Below are positions 29,122-38,586 of a stretch of 64,000 bases of DNA, piece by piece (position 1 is the stretch's first letter; every line of letters begins with the position of its first letter). Both the position numbers and the translations under genes were made by a program. The notes below the pieces were generated by a model. The model was not told the DNA's origin. It did no database searches and saw nothing but the letters and a program-made list of their open reading frames with translations. Source of the DNA: Corynebacterium crudilactis (lineage in GTDB: Bacteria > Actinomycetota > Actinomycetes > Mycobacteriales > Mycobacteriaceae); contig NZ_CP015622.1 in NCBI RefSeq assembly GCF_001643015.1, positions 261,358-325,357 on the forward strand, written 5' to 3'.

Positions 29122-29703
29122 TTAGCCCCGTGCGGATTTTCCATCTTTGGAAGAGGGTTTTTCGGTGGCAGTTGCGGCGATGAGGTCTGCTCGGGCGCGC
29201 GCTACGCGTGAGCGGATTGTACCCACACGGACGTCGGCGATTTTTGCGGCTTCTTCATAGGTATAGCCCAAAACTTGGGTAAGGATTAAGGCTTCTCGAC
29301 GCTCGGGTGGGAGGGCGTCGATAAGCGTGCGGACGTCAATCCACTCAGACCAGATGCCTGCATTGCTGGCGTCTGTGGCACCTGTATTTTCGTATTCAAT
29401 GATGGATTTGCGTGGTCGTGCCATGTCATGGCGGATATTGTCCACCCATACGCGCCGGGCAAGTGAAAGCAGCCAGGTGCGTGCGGATGAGCGCGCAGCG
29501 AAGCGGGGGAGTGCGCCCATGACGCGCAGATAAGTCTCTTGTGTGAGGTCATCGGCAATTTCATGGCCCCCGAGGTGGGCTAAAAGGCGCCACACATCGT
29601 CCTGTGTTTCCCGGATGAATTCAGTGAGCGCGGCGCGGTTTCCACCGCCGGCGGCAAGGGCCAGCTCGGTGACGTGGGCGTCGTTTCGCTCATTGGACTT
29701 CAC
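29122..29703 (-). CDS. sigC: ECF sigma factor SigC
   Basis: 193-residue extracytoplasmic-function sigma factor. Region 2 contains EIADDLTQETYLRVMGALPRF and WLLSLARRVWVDNIRH; region 4 contains LPPERREALILTQVLGYTYEEAAKIADVRVGTIRSRVARAR. No anti-sigma gene is adjacent. In C. glutamicum SigC has been linked to the switch to cytochrome bd when the aa3 oxidase is impaired; that role is transferred by synteny and similarity. Divergent from katA, sharing a 204-bp promoter region. Confidence 0.93.
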   Translation of the reverse strand: MKSNERNDAHVTELALAAGGGNRAALTEFIRETQDDVWRLLAHLGGHEIADDLTQETYLRVMGALPRFAARSSARTWLLSLARRVWVDNIRHDMARPRKSIIEYENTGATDASNAGIWSEWIDVRTLIDALPPERREALILTQVLGYTYEEAAKIADVRVGTIRSRVARARADLIAATATEKPSSKDGKSARG

Positions 29704-29907
29704 AATGCCACAGAATACCAGCTCAGGCAGGGGTCACACTAAAGGTAGGTCGGGGGTGTCATTGTAGGCAAAAAGAATCAAACTTTTGTCTTTTTGCTGG
29801 CAGTTTACGCATGGGTTGCTTAATCGGTGGCGCGAAGCGACATTCTCGGGTAGGCTATTAATGAGAATTAATAAATAGGTATCTCACATAAACGGAAGGA
29901 AATGCTT

Positions 29908-31461
29908 ATGTCTGAGAAGTCAGTAGCAGATCAGATCGTAGATCGCGGAATGCGTCCAAAGCTTTCTGGAAACACCACCCGCCACAACGGAGCTCCAGTT
30001 CCATCTGAGAACATCTCCGCCACCGCAGGCCCACAGGGTCCAAACATTCTCAATGACATCCACCTCATTGAAAAGCTTGCACACTTCAATCGTGAGAACG
30101 TTCCCGAGCGTATTCCTCATGCAAAGGGCCATGGCGCTTTCGGTGAGCTACACATTACTGAAGATGTTTCTGAATTCACCAAGGCAGACCTGTTCCAGCC
30201 GGGCAAGGTCACCCCAATGGCTATTCGCTTCTCCACCGTTGCTGGTGAGCAGGGCTCCCCAGATACTTGGCGCGACGTCCACGGCTTCGCTCTTCGTTTC
30301 TACACCGAAGAGGGAAACTACGATATCGTAGGCAACAACACCCCAACCTTCTTCCTTCGTGATGGCATGAAGTTCCCTGACTTCATCCACTCCCAGAAGC
30401 GCCTTAATAAGAACGGTCTGCGCGATGCAGACATGCAGTGGGATTTCTGGACCCGTGCACCTGAATCCGCACACCAGGTGACCTACCTGATGGGTGACCG
30501 CGGTACTCCTAAGACCTCCCGCCACCAGGACGGCTTCGGCTCCCACACCTTCCAGTGGATCAACGCTGAGGGCAAGCCAGTATGGGTTAAGTACCACTTC
30601 AAGACCCGTCAGGGCTGGGATTGCTTCACCGACGCTGAGGCAGCAAAGGTCGCGGGCGAGAACGCTGACTACCAGCGCGAAGATCTCTATAACTCCATCG
30701 ACAACGGCGACTTCCCAATCTGGGACGTCAAGGTTCAGATCATGCCTTTCGAGGATGCTGAGAACTACCGCTGGAACCCATTCGACCTGACCAAGACCTG
30801 GTCTCAGAAGGATTACCCACTGATCCCAGTCGGTTACTTCGTTTTGAACCGCAACCCACGCAACTTCTTCGCTCAGATCGAGCAGATTGCACTGGATCCA
30901 GGCAACATCGTTCCAGGTGTCGGCCTGTCCCCAGACCGTATGCTGCAGGCTCGTGCCTTCGCATACGCAGATCAGCAGCGTTACCGTATCGGTGCTAACT
31001 ACCGCGATCTGCCAGTGAACCGCCCAGTCAACGATGTCAACAGCTACAGCCGCGAAGGCTCCATGCAGTACATCTTCGACGCTGAAGGTGAGCCTTCCTA
31101 TAGCCCTAACCGCTACGACAAGGGCGCAGGCTACCTGGACAACGGCGAGGATTCTTCCTCCAACCACACCTCCTACGGCCAGGCTGAAGACATCTATGTC
31201 AATCCAGACCCACACGGCACTGACCTCGTTCGCGCTGCATACGTCAAGCACGAGGATGACAACGACTTCATCCAGCCAGGCATCCTTTACCGCGAGGTTC
31301 TAGATGAGGGCGAGAAGGAGCGTTTGGCAGACAACATCTCCAATGCAATGCAGGGCATCTCTGAAGTAACCGAGCCACGTGTTTACAACTACTGGAACCA
31401 GGTTGATGAGAACCTCGGCGCACGCGTCAAGGAGCTTTACCTACAGAAGAAGGGTGCATAA
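29908..31461 (+). CDS. katA: Catalase KatA
   Basis: Monofunctional haem catalase of 517 residues that dismutates hydrogen peroxide. The catalytic histidine is H71 (RIPHAKGHGAFG); the catalytic asparagine is in DIVGNNTPTFF, and the proximal haem tyrosine is in RAFAYADQQRYR. ATG 29908 is preferred to 29902 because GGAAGG is then eight rather than two bases away. The upstream region is AT-rich with ATTAAT repeats. The gene is usually under OxyR control in this genus; I cannot identify the operator with confidence. Confidence 0.97.
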   Translation: MSEKSVADQIVDRGMRPKLSGNTTRHNGAPVPSENISATAGPQGPNILNDIHLIEKLAHFNRENVPERIPHAKGHGAFGELHITEDVSEFTKADLFQPGKVTPMAIRFSTVAGEQGSPDTWRDVHGFALRFYTEEGNYDIVGNNTPTFFLRDGMKFPDFIHSQKRLNKNGLRDADMQWDFWTRAPESAHQVTYLMGDRGTPKTSRHQDGFGSHTFQWINAEGKPVWVKYHFKTRQGWDCFTDAEAAKVAGENADYQREDLYNSIDNGDFPIWDVKVQIMPFEDAENYRWNPFDLTKTWSQKDYPLIPVGYFVLNRNPRNFFAQIEQIALDPGNIVPGVGLSPDRMLQARAFAYADQQRYRIGANYRDLPVNRPVNDVNSYSREGSMQYIFDAEGEPSYSPNRYDKGAGYLDNGEDSSSNHTSYGQAEDIYVNPDPHGTDLVRAAYVKHEDDNDFIQPGILYREVLDEGEKERLADNISNAMQGISEVTEPRVYNYWNQVDENLGARVKELYLQKKGA

Positions 31462-31494
31462 GCACTCCTTTTAAGTCCACTGTGACTTGAAAAT

Positions 31495-31528
31495 AAGGGG
31501 CCTCCCACGATCTGGTGGGAGGCCCCTT
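31495..31528 (+). terminator. katA terminator
   Basis: AAGGGGCCTCCCAC pairs perfectly with GTGGGAGGCCCCTT, followed by ATTTG. Confidence 0.88.
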
Positions 31529-31633
31529 ATTTGTTATTTAGGCCAGTGACTGGCCAAGGGGTAATTCTGCGCCCACCATGGGCTAAAAATTATGCTTTTC
31601 GACGCTTCCCTGCGGAGGCGTGTTATGAAAAAG

Positions 31634-31678
31634 CAAAGTCCGCACGTTCCCCTTGAAACGGGGCACGTGCGGACTTTG
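31634..31678. terminator. Terminator for the small secreted protein gene
   Basis: CAAAGTCCGCACGT and its perfect complement flank a 17-bp inner segment that itself contains CCCC/GGGG pairing. It lies 15 bases after the stop of the minus-strand gene. Confidence 0.75.
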
Positions 31679-31692
31679 TGTTGCAGGAAAAC

Positions 31693-31986
31693 TTAAGCAG
31701 ACAGAACAGCAGAGCCGACTATGCCAATGCCTAAGAATGGCGCAATGATTGGGAGCAGGATGCCTGCGGTGCTGTTCAGTGCAACAGAACCAGCGGTGCT
31801 TTGTAGTGCAGATTCTGCGTCGGCGTAAGAGGTGCCTGGGAGGAAGTTCTGCACGGTGTTAACGAATTCGCGAGGGATCTCAATCATGGAGCTTGGGCTG
31901 GCCTGCTGTGCATTTGCTACGCCGGCGGTGCCACCCATGATCAGAGCGGTGGATAGCGCAACTGCTGCTACTGATTTGAAACGCAT
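31693..31986 (-). CDS. Small secreted protein, 97 residues
   Basis: A clear Sec signal (MRFKSVAAVALSTALIMGGTAG with cleavage after VANA) is followed by a mature part of about 70 residues. It ends in a glycine/alanine-rich hydrophobic stretch (ILLPIIAPFLGIGIVGSAVLSA) that could insert in a membrane. AAGGAG lies before the ATG. No enzyme motif or family recognised. Monocistronic, with its own terminator. Confidence 0.75.
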   Translation of the reverse strand: MRFKSVAAVALSTALIMGGTAGVANAQQASPSSMIEIPREFVNTVQNFLPGTSYADAESALQSTAGSVALNSTAGILLPIIAPFLGIGIVGSAVLSA

Positions 31987-32159
31987 GGAATCTCCTTAAA
32001 ATGAATTGTTTTCAACTATAAGGATAGGTGATAGCAGATTGCATTTCTTGGCTTTGACCAGAACTTTTATCGCATATTTTCGTTGGGTAAATATTATTTA
32101 TCCTGAGTTTAGTTTAGGTAAATTTTTAGCAATTAACGTAGCTAAAAGGAGAATTCAAC

Positions 32160-32560
32160 ATCATCAAATCAGCATTGTTTGCATGCCGTTGGCAATGGCG
32201 GAAAATCTCAGTTGACGGCAGCGCTTGCCCATAAGGATGCGCCAGATTTTGTGGAGATTTGTTCTGCGGGCACTAAGCCAGGCGCAGGTCTTAATCAGCT
32301 CTCCGTTGTATCCATCGCGGAGGTGGGCGCTGATATATCTCAAGAGTTTCCCAAAGCAATTGATCCGGAGCTTTTATGAATAGTTGATCGAGTGATCATT
32401 TTGGTCGATGATGCACAGCTGAAGCTGCCTGCATATGCGGCTGGCACATTAGAGCGGTGATCAATTGCGGAGCCAGCTGCACAGGGGATGGAGCGGATGC
32501 GGATTTATGCGGGGGATCAGATAGACACGCAGGTTCACGTGTTGTTTAAGGCTGAAACTA
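32160..32560 (+). pseudogene. Arsenate reductase (LMW phosphatase-type) remnant
   Basis: Translating in register gives [84 protein letters not shown], the order of an ArsC of the low-molecular-weight phosphatase type. Lesions are a frameshift after the cysteine loop near 32183, an in-frame TGA at 32377-32379, a second TGA (probably Trp to stop) near 32458, and a first codon ATC after a good AAAAGGAG site. No arsR or arsenite pump remains nearby. Confidence 0.75.
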
Positions 32561-32561
32561 G

Positions 32562-32885
32562 TTATTTAGAACGTCTGTTATCCACCACGGTGACACCGTA
32601 GATAGCGCGTCCCATATAGAAGGACCCTACGGAACCGATAATCCAGACGCCAAGGATTGCGATGATGGCGCGGATGAGATTGTTCAGGTTAAAACCATCA
32701 GTAGCCCAGGTATGAATAAGCAGTGCTGTGATCAGCAGCGGAATAGAGACACCAACGGTGGGGCCTAGGAGATTGGCGCGGGTGAGGGGATCTGGCGCGC
32801 GCCACAACGCGAGTGCAGTGCCGAGGGCGAAAATACCTGCGATGATCACGAGGATGGAGACGATGATCTCTGGAATGGTCATCAT
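32562..32885 (-). CDS. mrpG: Na+/H+ antiporter subunit MrpG
   Basis: 107 residues, three hydrophobic helices and the MnhG/PhaG motif LTRANLLGPTVGVSIPLL. Last gene of the mrp operon; its start directly follows the mrpF stop. The 3' end lies next to the arsenate-reductase remnant. Confidence 0.93.
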   Translation of the reverse strand: MMTIPEIIVSILVIIAGIFALGTALALWRAPDPLTRANLLGPTVGVSIPLLITALLIHTWATDGFNLNNLIRAIIAILGVWIIGSVGSFYMGRAIYGVTVVDNRRSK

Positions 32886-33158
32886 TTACCTGCGTCCCTT
32901 CGAAATAATGCGAGCCATGGACAGTGTTGGAAGTACGCCACCGAGTACTGCGGCAAGGAGCGCGATTTCAAAGGCGATGGAGGTGGGGTTGTTGAGAACC
33001 CAGATCAAGTAGATCGCAATCATGGAGTAGAAAACCATGTCGGAAAGCACCGCGCGGGTGAGAAAATCTTTGGTGCGCAGAATCAGCAGCAGCGCAGATA
33101 GCAAAGAAAGCGCGAACATGCATATGCCAATAGCAGTGACAATTTCAAAAGCAGTCAT
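32886..33158 (-). CDS. mrpF: Na+/H+ antiporter subunit MrpF
   Basis: 90 residues with three helices; carries the MrpF pattern LRTKDFLTRAVLSDMVFYSMIA. It sits between mrpE and mrpG with almost no spacing, so the products are made in stoichiometric proximity. Confidence 0.92.
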   Translation of the reverse strand: MTAFEIVTAIGICMFALSLLSALLLILRTKDFLTRAVLSDMVFYSMIAIYLIWVLNNPTSIAFEIALLAAVLGGVLPTLSMARIISKGRR

Positions 33159-33161
33159 GTC

Positions 33162-33617
33162 TTAGAACTCCCTCTCGTCTCGGCTTACGGTGTTTTGGGC
33201 GGTGTCGGCGATTTCACGGCTTGGCCATTCCGAATCGCCAGGGCGAATGTCCTTGTGAGGGCCTTGCCCCGGAACACCGTGATCGATCGCTGCCACTGCA
33301 GGTGCCAGACGCTGTTCCATATCTGCGATGGATTCAAAAACCTCAACTGGATCAGAACCAAACACTGCTTGGATCAGCAAAATGGTGGGGTCGCCGGGCT
33401 TGCGGGGTTCGCGTAGGCCAAGGGACAGGGTGGAAGGAGTCGCGGTGATGCACGTTGACAGGGCTGCGATCTGGAAGTCCGTGGTCACTCGAAGTGGGTA
33501 GCGGATAACAACGGGGTTGAAGCCGGTGTCTTTTTTCACCGCAGCGGTGATCACGCTGAAGCCAGAGAGGAAAATCTGGCCGATCAGCCATGGGATGAAT
33601 TTCAGGGCGTTAAGCAT
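33162..33617 (-). CDS. mrpE: Na+/H+ antiporter subunit MrpE
   Basis: 151 residues; two N-terminal hydrophobic helices (IPWLIGQIFLSGFSVITAAV) then a soluble part with STCITATPSTLSLGL, typical of MrpE. Its start overlaps the mrpD stop by one base. Confidence 0.92.
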   Translation of the reverse strand: MLNALKFIPWLIGQIFLSGFSVITAAVKKDTGFNPVVIRYPLRVTTDFQIAALSTCITATPSTLSLGLREPRKPGDPTILLIQAVFGSDPVEVFESIADMEQRLAPAVAAIDHGVPGQGPHKDIRPGDSEWPSREIADTAQNTVSRDEREF

Positions 33618-35149
33618 TAGTTTCCTCCCTGGTAGCTAGGGCTTGGCACTCCGATGGCGTTTTCACCGAGCACAGCCTGCTGGTATGCATCGGTGTTCAA
33701 GAGGCCGTCGGTGGCGGTGAGGGTCGCGTCGATAAGCGGGCCCGCGAAGATGAACATGCCTACCGATAAAATGATCAGGCTGAGCGCTGGGGCGATTTTT
33801 GCTGCGCTGATGCGCAGCTGCGGCGAGACGCCGCGCTGGTGCATCGTGCCACCCCAGAAGACTTCGCGCCACACGCGAATCATGGAGAGTAGCGCGCCGA
33901 TGCTGGCGATGATGATTGCGGCGATGGCGATCCATGCAGCGACATTGCCGACGCGGGCGATCTCGAGCAAGATGAGCGCTTTGCCCCACATGCCCGAAAA
34001 CGGTGGGAAACCGACAACGGAGAAGGCACCTGCAGCAAACACTGCTGCGACGACAGGTTCGCGGCGTGCAAGGCCAGACAGCTTGGACAGCATGCCGGTG
34101 CCGTAGGTTTCTTCGATTGCGCCAGAGGTCAGGACCAGCGCACCGATGGTGATCATGTGGTGCAAGGTGTACAAAAGACCGGCGGCGAGTGCGCGCTGTG
34201 GATCGTCGGAGGTAAACGCCATCATGATGAGAATGAACGGCATACCGTTGACCATTTGGTAGGCAAGGACGCGGCGAATGGAGTTTTCACCAAGGCCTGC
34301 GAAGCCACCGATCAGCATGGATACCACCATGAAGGCCACGATCAGCCAGTTCCAGGTGGGATCCATGTCAAAGATGTGCACCCAAATGCGGTAGAGCATG
34401 TAGACCGCGACTTTGGTGTGCAAACCAGAGAACAAGCCCATCACGGCAGCTGAGGTGCCGGGGTAGGTGCGGGGCAGCCAGGTGTGGACGGGGAAAACTC
34501 CGGCCTTAACGGCGATCGCGATAACCACGATGCCCATGGCGGTGGCTGCCAGTGGGTTGCCTTCCACGACATCTTGAAGCGCTGCGATATTCACGGAACC
34601 AACGACACCGTAGACAATCGCCACGCCAGCAACCAGCAGGGTGGACGCGGACAGGTTAACCAGCACGAAAATTCGGCCAGAAGCCAGGCGTGCCCAAGTA
34701 CCAGTCATGGCGATCAAACCGTAGGACGGCAGCAGCATGACTTCGATGAACACGAAGAAGTTGAACAGATCGGCGGTCAGCAGAGCACCGTTAACGCCCG
34801 TGATCAGCATCAATGTGAGCGCTGGGTAGAAACGTGCGCGGGTTTCACCAACGATGGTGGCAAACCAGTTGGCGGTGACAGCCACGATGGAGGTGGTGAT
34901 CAACATGATGGCGCTGAACGTATCGGCAGCAAAGGGGATTGCCACGCCGCCAACATAAAGGCCCACGTTGTGAGCAATCGGGCCGTGTTCAGCGGTGTGT
35001 GCAAACAGCCAGATGCCAGCAAAAATACCCGCGAAAGGCACGATGATGTGCAAAATATCGCGGATGAGACGCCACGGCAGAAGCACCGCAATGGCAGAGG
35101 CCGCAAGGGGAACTGCAACGAAAATAGGAAGGAGAATATCCATAGCCAT
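33617..35149 (-). CDS. mrpD: Na+/H+ antiporter subunit MrpD
   Basis: 510-residue proton-pumping-type subunit related to NuoL/M/N. It carries FNFFVFIEVMLLPSYGLIAM, the lysine-containing helix in AVKAGVFPVHTWLPRTYPGTSAAVMGLFSGL, and VLAYQMVNGMPFILI. About 14 helices. Works with MrpA to exchange Na+ for H+ across the cell membrane, supporting pH and salt tolerance. Confidence 0.95.
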   Translation of the reverse strand: MAMDILLPIFVAVPLAASAIAVLLPWRLIRDILHIIVPFAGIFAGIWLFAHTAEHGPIAHNVGLYVGGVAIPFAADTFSAIMLITTSIVAVTANWFATIVGETRARFYPALTLMLITGVNGALLTADLFNFFVFIEVMLLPSYGLIAMTGTWARLASGRIFVLVNLSASTLLVAGVAIVYGVVGSVNIAALQDVVEGNPLAATAMGIVVIAIAVKAGVFPVHTWLPRTYPGTSAAVMGLFSGLHTKVAVYMLYRIWVHIFDMDPTWNWLIVAFMVVSMLIGGFAGLGENSIRRVLAYQMVNGMPFILIMMAFTSDDPQRALAAGLLYTLHHMITIGALVLTSGAIEETYGTGMLSKLSGLARREPVVAAVFAAGAFSVVGFPPFSGMWGKALILLEIARVGNVAAWIAIAAIIIASIGALLSMIRVWREVFWGGTMHQRGVSPQLRISAAKIAPALSLIILSVGMFIFAGPLIDATLTATDGLLNTDAYQQAVLGENAIGVPSPSYQGGN

Positions 35150-35533
35150 TTAAGCTCGGTCCTCCTGATCTGTTGGGTTGGTGACTGAACGAGCGCTAGT
35201 AGTCAAAGGCGATTGATCGTCATCTGGTTCGATGGACCGGGTGTCGTCGCTGCGTCCCAGTGCTGCCAAGGCCAACATGATGGTTGTGGTGGCCATCGCG
35301 ATGACGATGGCGGTGAGGACGAACGCTTGGGGGAGTGGATCGGCGGCGTCGGTAAGCGGGGTCCTGTCGGGGAAGGCTTCGCCGCGCCACGTGGGCACAC
35401 CGGCGTACAGGATGGTCAGGTTCGCTGCGTGGCCGATCAGTGACATGCCGAAGACGATGCGCACCATGCCGCGTTGCTGAATGAGGTAGACACCTCCGCC
35501 GAATAGGATTGCCACGGTGAATGCGAGAATCAT
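35150..35533 (-). CDS. mrpC: Na+/H+ antiporter subunit MrpC
   Basis: 127 residues; NuoK-like, with three helices and the motif DPLPQAFVLTAIVIAMATT. The C-terminal 35 residues are hydrophilic and acidic. Four-base overlap with the upstream mrpA gene. Confidence 0.93.
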   Translation of the reverse strand: MILAFTVAILFGGGVYLIQQRGMVRIVFGMSLIGHAANLTILYAGVPTWRGEAFPDRTPLTDAADPLPQAFVLTAIVIAMATTTIMLALAALGRSDDTRSIEPDDDQSPLTTSARSVTNPTDQEDRA

Positions 35534-38424
35534 CGGGTTACCTCCTTAGAGTTTCCACTTGCTGGGTTCATTGGCTCCGGCCAGTCTTCATCGCCATCTG
35601 GCTCAGGTTCCACAGCTGGGGTTGCCGGAAGTGGTCCGCTTTGGCGGGCGTAATCCAGATCCTTGATGTCAGAGCCTGGGCGCAGGTAACCGCCGAGGCC
35701 GTTGATAGCCATGGACACCATGCCGAGCACGGCGAGGTAAACGCCGAGGTCGAAGATCATCGAAGTGGTCCAGTGCTGGCCTGCGAAGTTGAAGTGGATG
35801 GCGTAGAGGAAGGAACCGTGGGTCAGTCCCAAAACTCCGGAGAACACGGCCATCAAAATGCCAATGCCCGTGAGGATGAAGGGGACATTTTGGTTGAAGA
35901 TACGTCCGTCGCGAGCCCTGGACAAGTAGAGGAACATCAAGGCCGCACCGGCGATCAATGCTGCGATGAATCCGCCACCTGGATCATTGTGTCCACGCAT
36001 GAACACAATGAAGCTTAAGAAGCACAGCGCAGGTACGAGCACCTTGACCAGCATGCGCAGTGGGATCGAGTTGAGGTTCGACTGGCCGAATGGGCGCGGG
36101 TGGGTGCCCTTGGCAAAAGGATGTCGTGGCATAGAAGACACAACAGCACCGATGACCACAGCAGCCATACCCAGGACGGAGAGCTCGCCCAAAGTATCTA
36201 GTGCGCGGAATTCCACCAAAATGGTGTTCACCACGTTGGAACCTGATGTAATTTCAGGTCCTTCGTTGAGATACCACATGGCAAGCTCAGAACGTTCATG
36301 GCGGCCAAGCAGCCCCCATACCGTCATGAATGCGGCGAACGCTGCCAGTACGGATATCAAAACGGTACTGCGCCTGCGGCTGTGTTTGATGCGCTTGAAC
36401 TTAGCTGGCTGGTGTCGGATCACCATCATGATGATCACCACCACGAGGCCTTCTACGAGGAACTGAGTGAGCGCCACATCGGGAGCACCCAGCAGCAGCA
36501 TTTGGAAGGACACGCCCACACCAGCGGTGCCAGCCAAAACGGCAGAACTGAGGCGGTTTCGAGTGGTGACAAGGCCAAACACTGACAAAGCGATGATGGC
36601 CAATGGAACCAGATCAATCCAGCGATCAATGCCTGGCTGCTTTGGCGCAAGCTGCACAGATGGATGCAAGGTGGCAACAGTAGCCAGCGCCCACAGCAAC
36701 ACAATCACACTGACCAAGTGCCTGCGAGGGCTCATAGAATCAGCCATGCGTCCGAAGAATTTACCCATACGATTAGCGCGGTAGACCAGCATGGACAAGG
36801 AATCATTGCCCGTTGCAATGGGGAATGGATTCGCCTCTGCGATCTTCCAAAGTTCCTTGCGGAAAAGCACTCCAATGATGCCCAATGCCAGCACCCCGAG
36901 GGAAATCAGCAGCGGAGTGTTGATGCCATGCCAGAGCGCCAGGTGCATCTGCGCTGGTTCCCCGGCAGCGGAGGTTGCTGCGGCGGAGAGGGGGGCATCG
37001 AAAAGCGAAAGAGCAAGGATCAGCGGCAAAGACGCAAGCCCAGGAAGCGCGGCCGGAAGCCAGAGGGCGACAGGCGCTTCTTTGACATGTGACATATCGC
37101 GAGGGCCATCGACGAATGCGCCGAGGACCAATTTGGCTGAATAGGTGAAGGTAAGAACCGCACCAATTGCAGCACCAACCAGCAGCAACACCACATAGGA
37201 ATTACCGATCGGGGCGTCCATAAACGCAGTCAGCATGCCTTCTTTAGACACAAAGCCCAGCAATGGCGGAACCGCCGCCATCGACAGCGCGCCCACTAAG
37301 ACGGACACGAAAGTAAACGGCATCTTTTTGACCAAAAAGCCCAGACGGCGGATATCGCGAGTGCCTGTTTGATGATCAATAACGCCAATGAGCATGAACA
37401 ATGATGACTTAAAGAGCGCATGGCTGAGCGTATGCACGATGGCTGCACCCAAAGCGAAAGGAGTGCCCACGCCGATTGTCGCCACGATCCAACCCAAATG
37501 GGACACCGTGGAATACGCCGTGAGCTTTTTTAGATCAGTTTTCTGTACCGCAAAATACGCGGACATAATCGCAGTACCCATGCCCACGCTGATGAGCAAC
37601 CAATTCCACACGGCGACATCATGAAACACAATGCTAAAGCGCAGCAACAGGTAAATACCTGCCTTGACCACCGCTGCAGCGTGCAAAAACGCCGACACCG
37701 GAGTGGCCGCAGCCATGGCCTCTGGCAACCAGAAATGGAATGGGAACTGTGCAGATTTCGTAAACGCCGAGGTAGCAATCAAGACAGCAATCACAGCAGT
37801 GAGAATTGGCTTTTCTGCCCAGAACTCAGCATGCAAAATGCCATCCAAGCTGGTGGTTCCAGCCTGAGTTGCCGCGATCGATACCGCCGTAAGCAGCGTT
37901 AAGCCACCGAAAAACGTCAGAATCAACGTACGAATCGAACCGGATTCTCCAGAAGAACCAGAGCGCGCAATCAGCATAAATGATGCCAAGGACACCAATT
38001 CCCAAGCGACGAAAAGTACAAAGACATCATCGGCAAGCACAAACAGTAAAATTGCTGCGGTGAAAGCCGTCATGATGGTGTAGAAACTGGTGTTTCCCTT
38101 ATTCTTCGGTAAATATTCCGCCGAATAAATAAACACAATTGCGCCGATAACCAGTGCTAACAACGCAAAGAACAAACTCAAAGCATCTGCGCGCAGAGCA
38201 AATTTCACATCCACGCCAGTGCCGAGCAGATCCCGAACCCACGTGATATCCCAGGTCAGCGCCTGGCCATCCAAAATTGGTCCGGATTCACGTACCAAAA
38301 AGTATGCAGCAACCGCAAAGATTGCAGCCAAAGGCCATCCGGCTTTTCGGTCTACTACCTTGACCGAAATTGGTGCAAAAATCACTGAGATCACCGCAAG
38401 TGCCACAACAAATAGCAAACTCAT
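35530..38424 (-). CDS. mrpA: Na+/H+ antiporter subunit MrpA fused to MrpB
   Basis: 964 residues. The NuoL-like antiporter core occupies about residues 1-640 (WELVSLASFMLIA, SAQFPFHFWLPEAMAAATPVSAFLHAA). A DUF4040 region follows with APDVALTQFLVEGLVVVIIMMV, and from about 800 there is an MrpB/MnhB domain (FIVFMRGHNDPGGGFIAALIAGAALMFLYL). The A-B fusion explains the absence of a separate mrpB. First gene of the six-gene operon. Confidence 0.94.
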   Translation of the reverse strand: MSLLFVVALAVISVIFAPISVKVVDRKAGWPLAAIFAVAAYFLVRESGPILDGQALTWDITWVRDLLGTGVDVKFALRADALSLFFALLALVIGAIVFIYSAEYLPKNKGNTSFYTIMTAFTAAILLFVLADDVFVLFVAWELVSLASFMLIARSGSSGESGSIRTLILTFFGGLTLLTAVSIAATQAGTTSLDGILHAEFWAEKPILTAVIAVLIATSAFTKSAQFPFHFWLPEAMAAATPVSAFLHAAAVVKAGIYLLLRFSIVFHDVAVWNWLLISVGMGTAIMSAYFAVQKTDLKKLTAYSTVSHLGWIVATIGVGTPFALGAAIVHTLSHALFKSSLFMLIGVIDHQTGTRDIRRLGFLVKKMPFTFVSVLVGALSMAAVPPLLGFVSKEGMLTAFMDAPIGNSYVVLLLVGAAIGAVLTFTYSAKLVLGAFVDGPRDMSHVKEAPVALWLPAALPGLASLPLILALSLFDAPLSAAATSAAGEPAQMHLALWHGINTPLLISLGVLALGIIGVLFRKELWKIAEANPFPIATGNDSLSMLVYRANRMGKFFGRMADSMSPRRHLVSVIVLLWALATVATLHPSVQLAPKQPGIDRWIDLVPLAIIALSVFGLVTTRNRLSSAVLAGTAGVGVSFQMLLLGAPDVALTQFLVEGLVVVIIMMVIRHQPAKFKRIKHSRRRSTVLISVLAAFAAFMTVWGLLGRHERSELAMWYLNEGPEITSGSNVVNTILVEFRALDTLGELSVLGMAAVVIGAVVSSMPRHPFAKGTHPRPFGQSNLNSIPLRMLVKVLVPALCFLSFIVFMRGHNDPGGGFIAALIAGAALMFLYLSRARDGRIFNQNVPFILTGIGILMAVFSGVLGLTHGSFLYAIHFNFAGQHWTTSMIFDLGVYLAVLGMVSMAINGLGGYLRPGSDIKDLDYARQSGPLPATPAVEPEPDGDEDWPEPMNPASGNSKEVTR

Positions 38425-38586
38425 GCATTATCCCTAATTACCCGTTGGACCCTGATCTAATTATGACCTAGGAGGGTATTTACCTTTAAATATTGATTAT
38501 CTACAAAACTACTTCAGTAGGTTAGCAAGAGCACATTTCGGTGCGCCTCCCTGATAATTCGCACAACCCAAACTAGATTGCACACT

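Noticed and set aside
30148-31251. 367-codon minus-strand frame antisense to katA
   Set aside because: The strong codon bias of katA leaves the opposite strand open; no independent start signals.
34484-35188. 234-codon plus-strand frame antisense to mrpD
   Set aside because: Shadow frame; composition rich in His, Gln and Asn and no similarity to known proteins.
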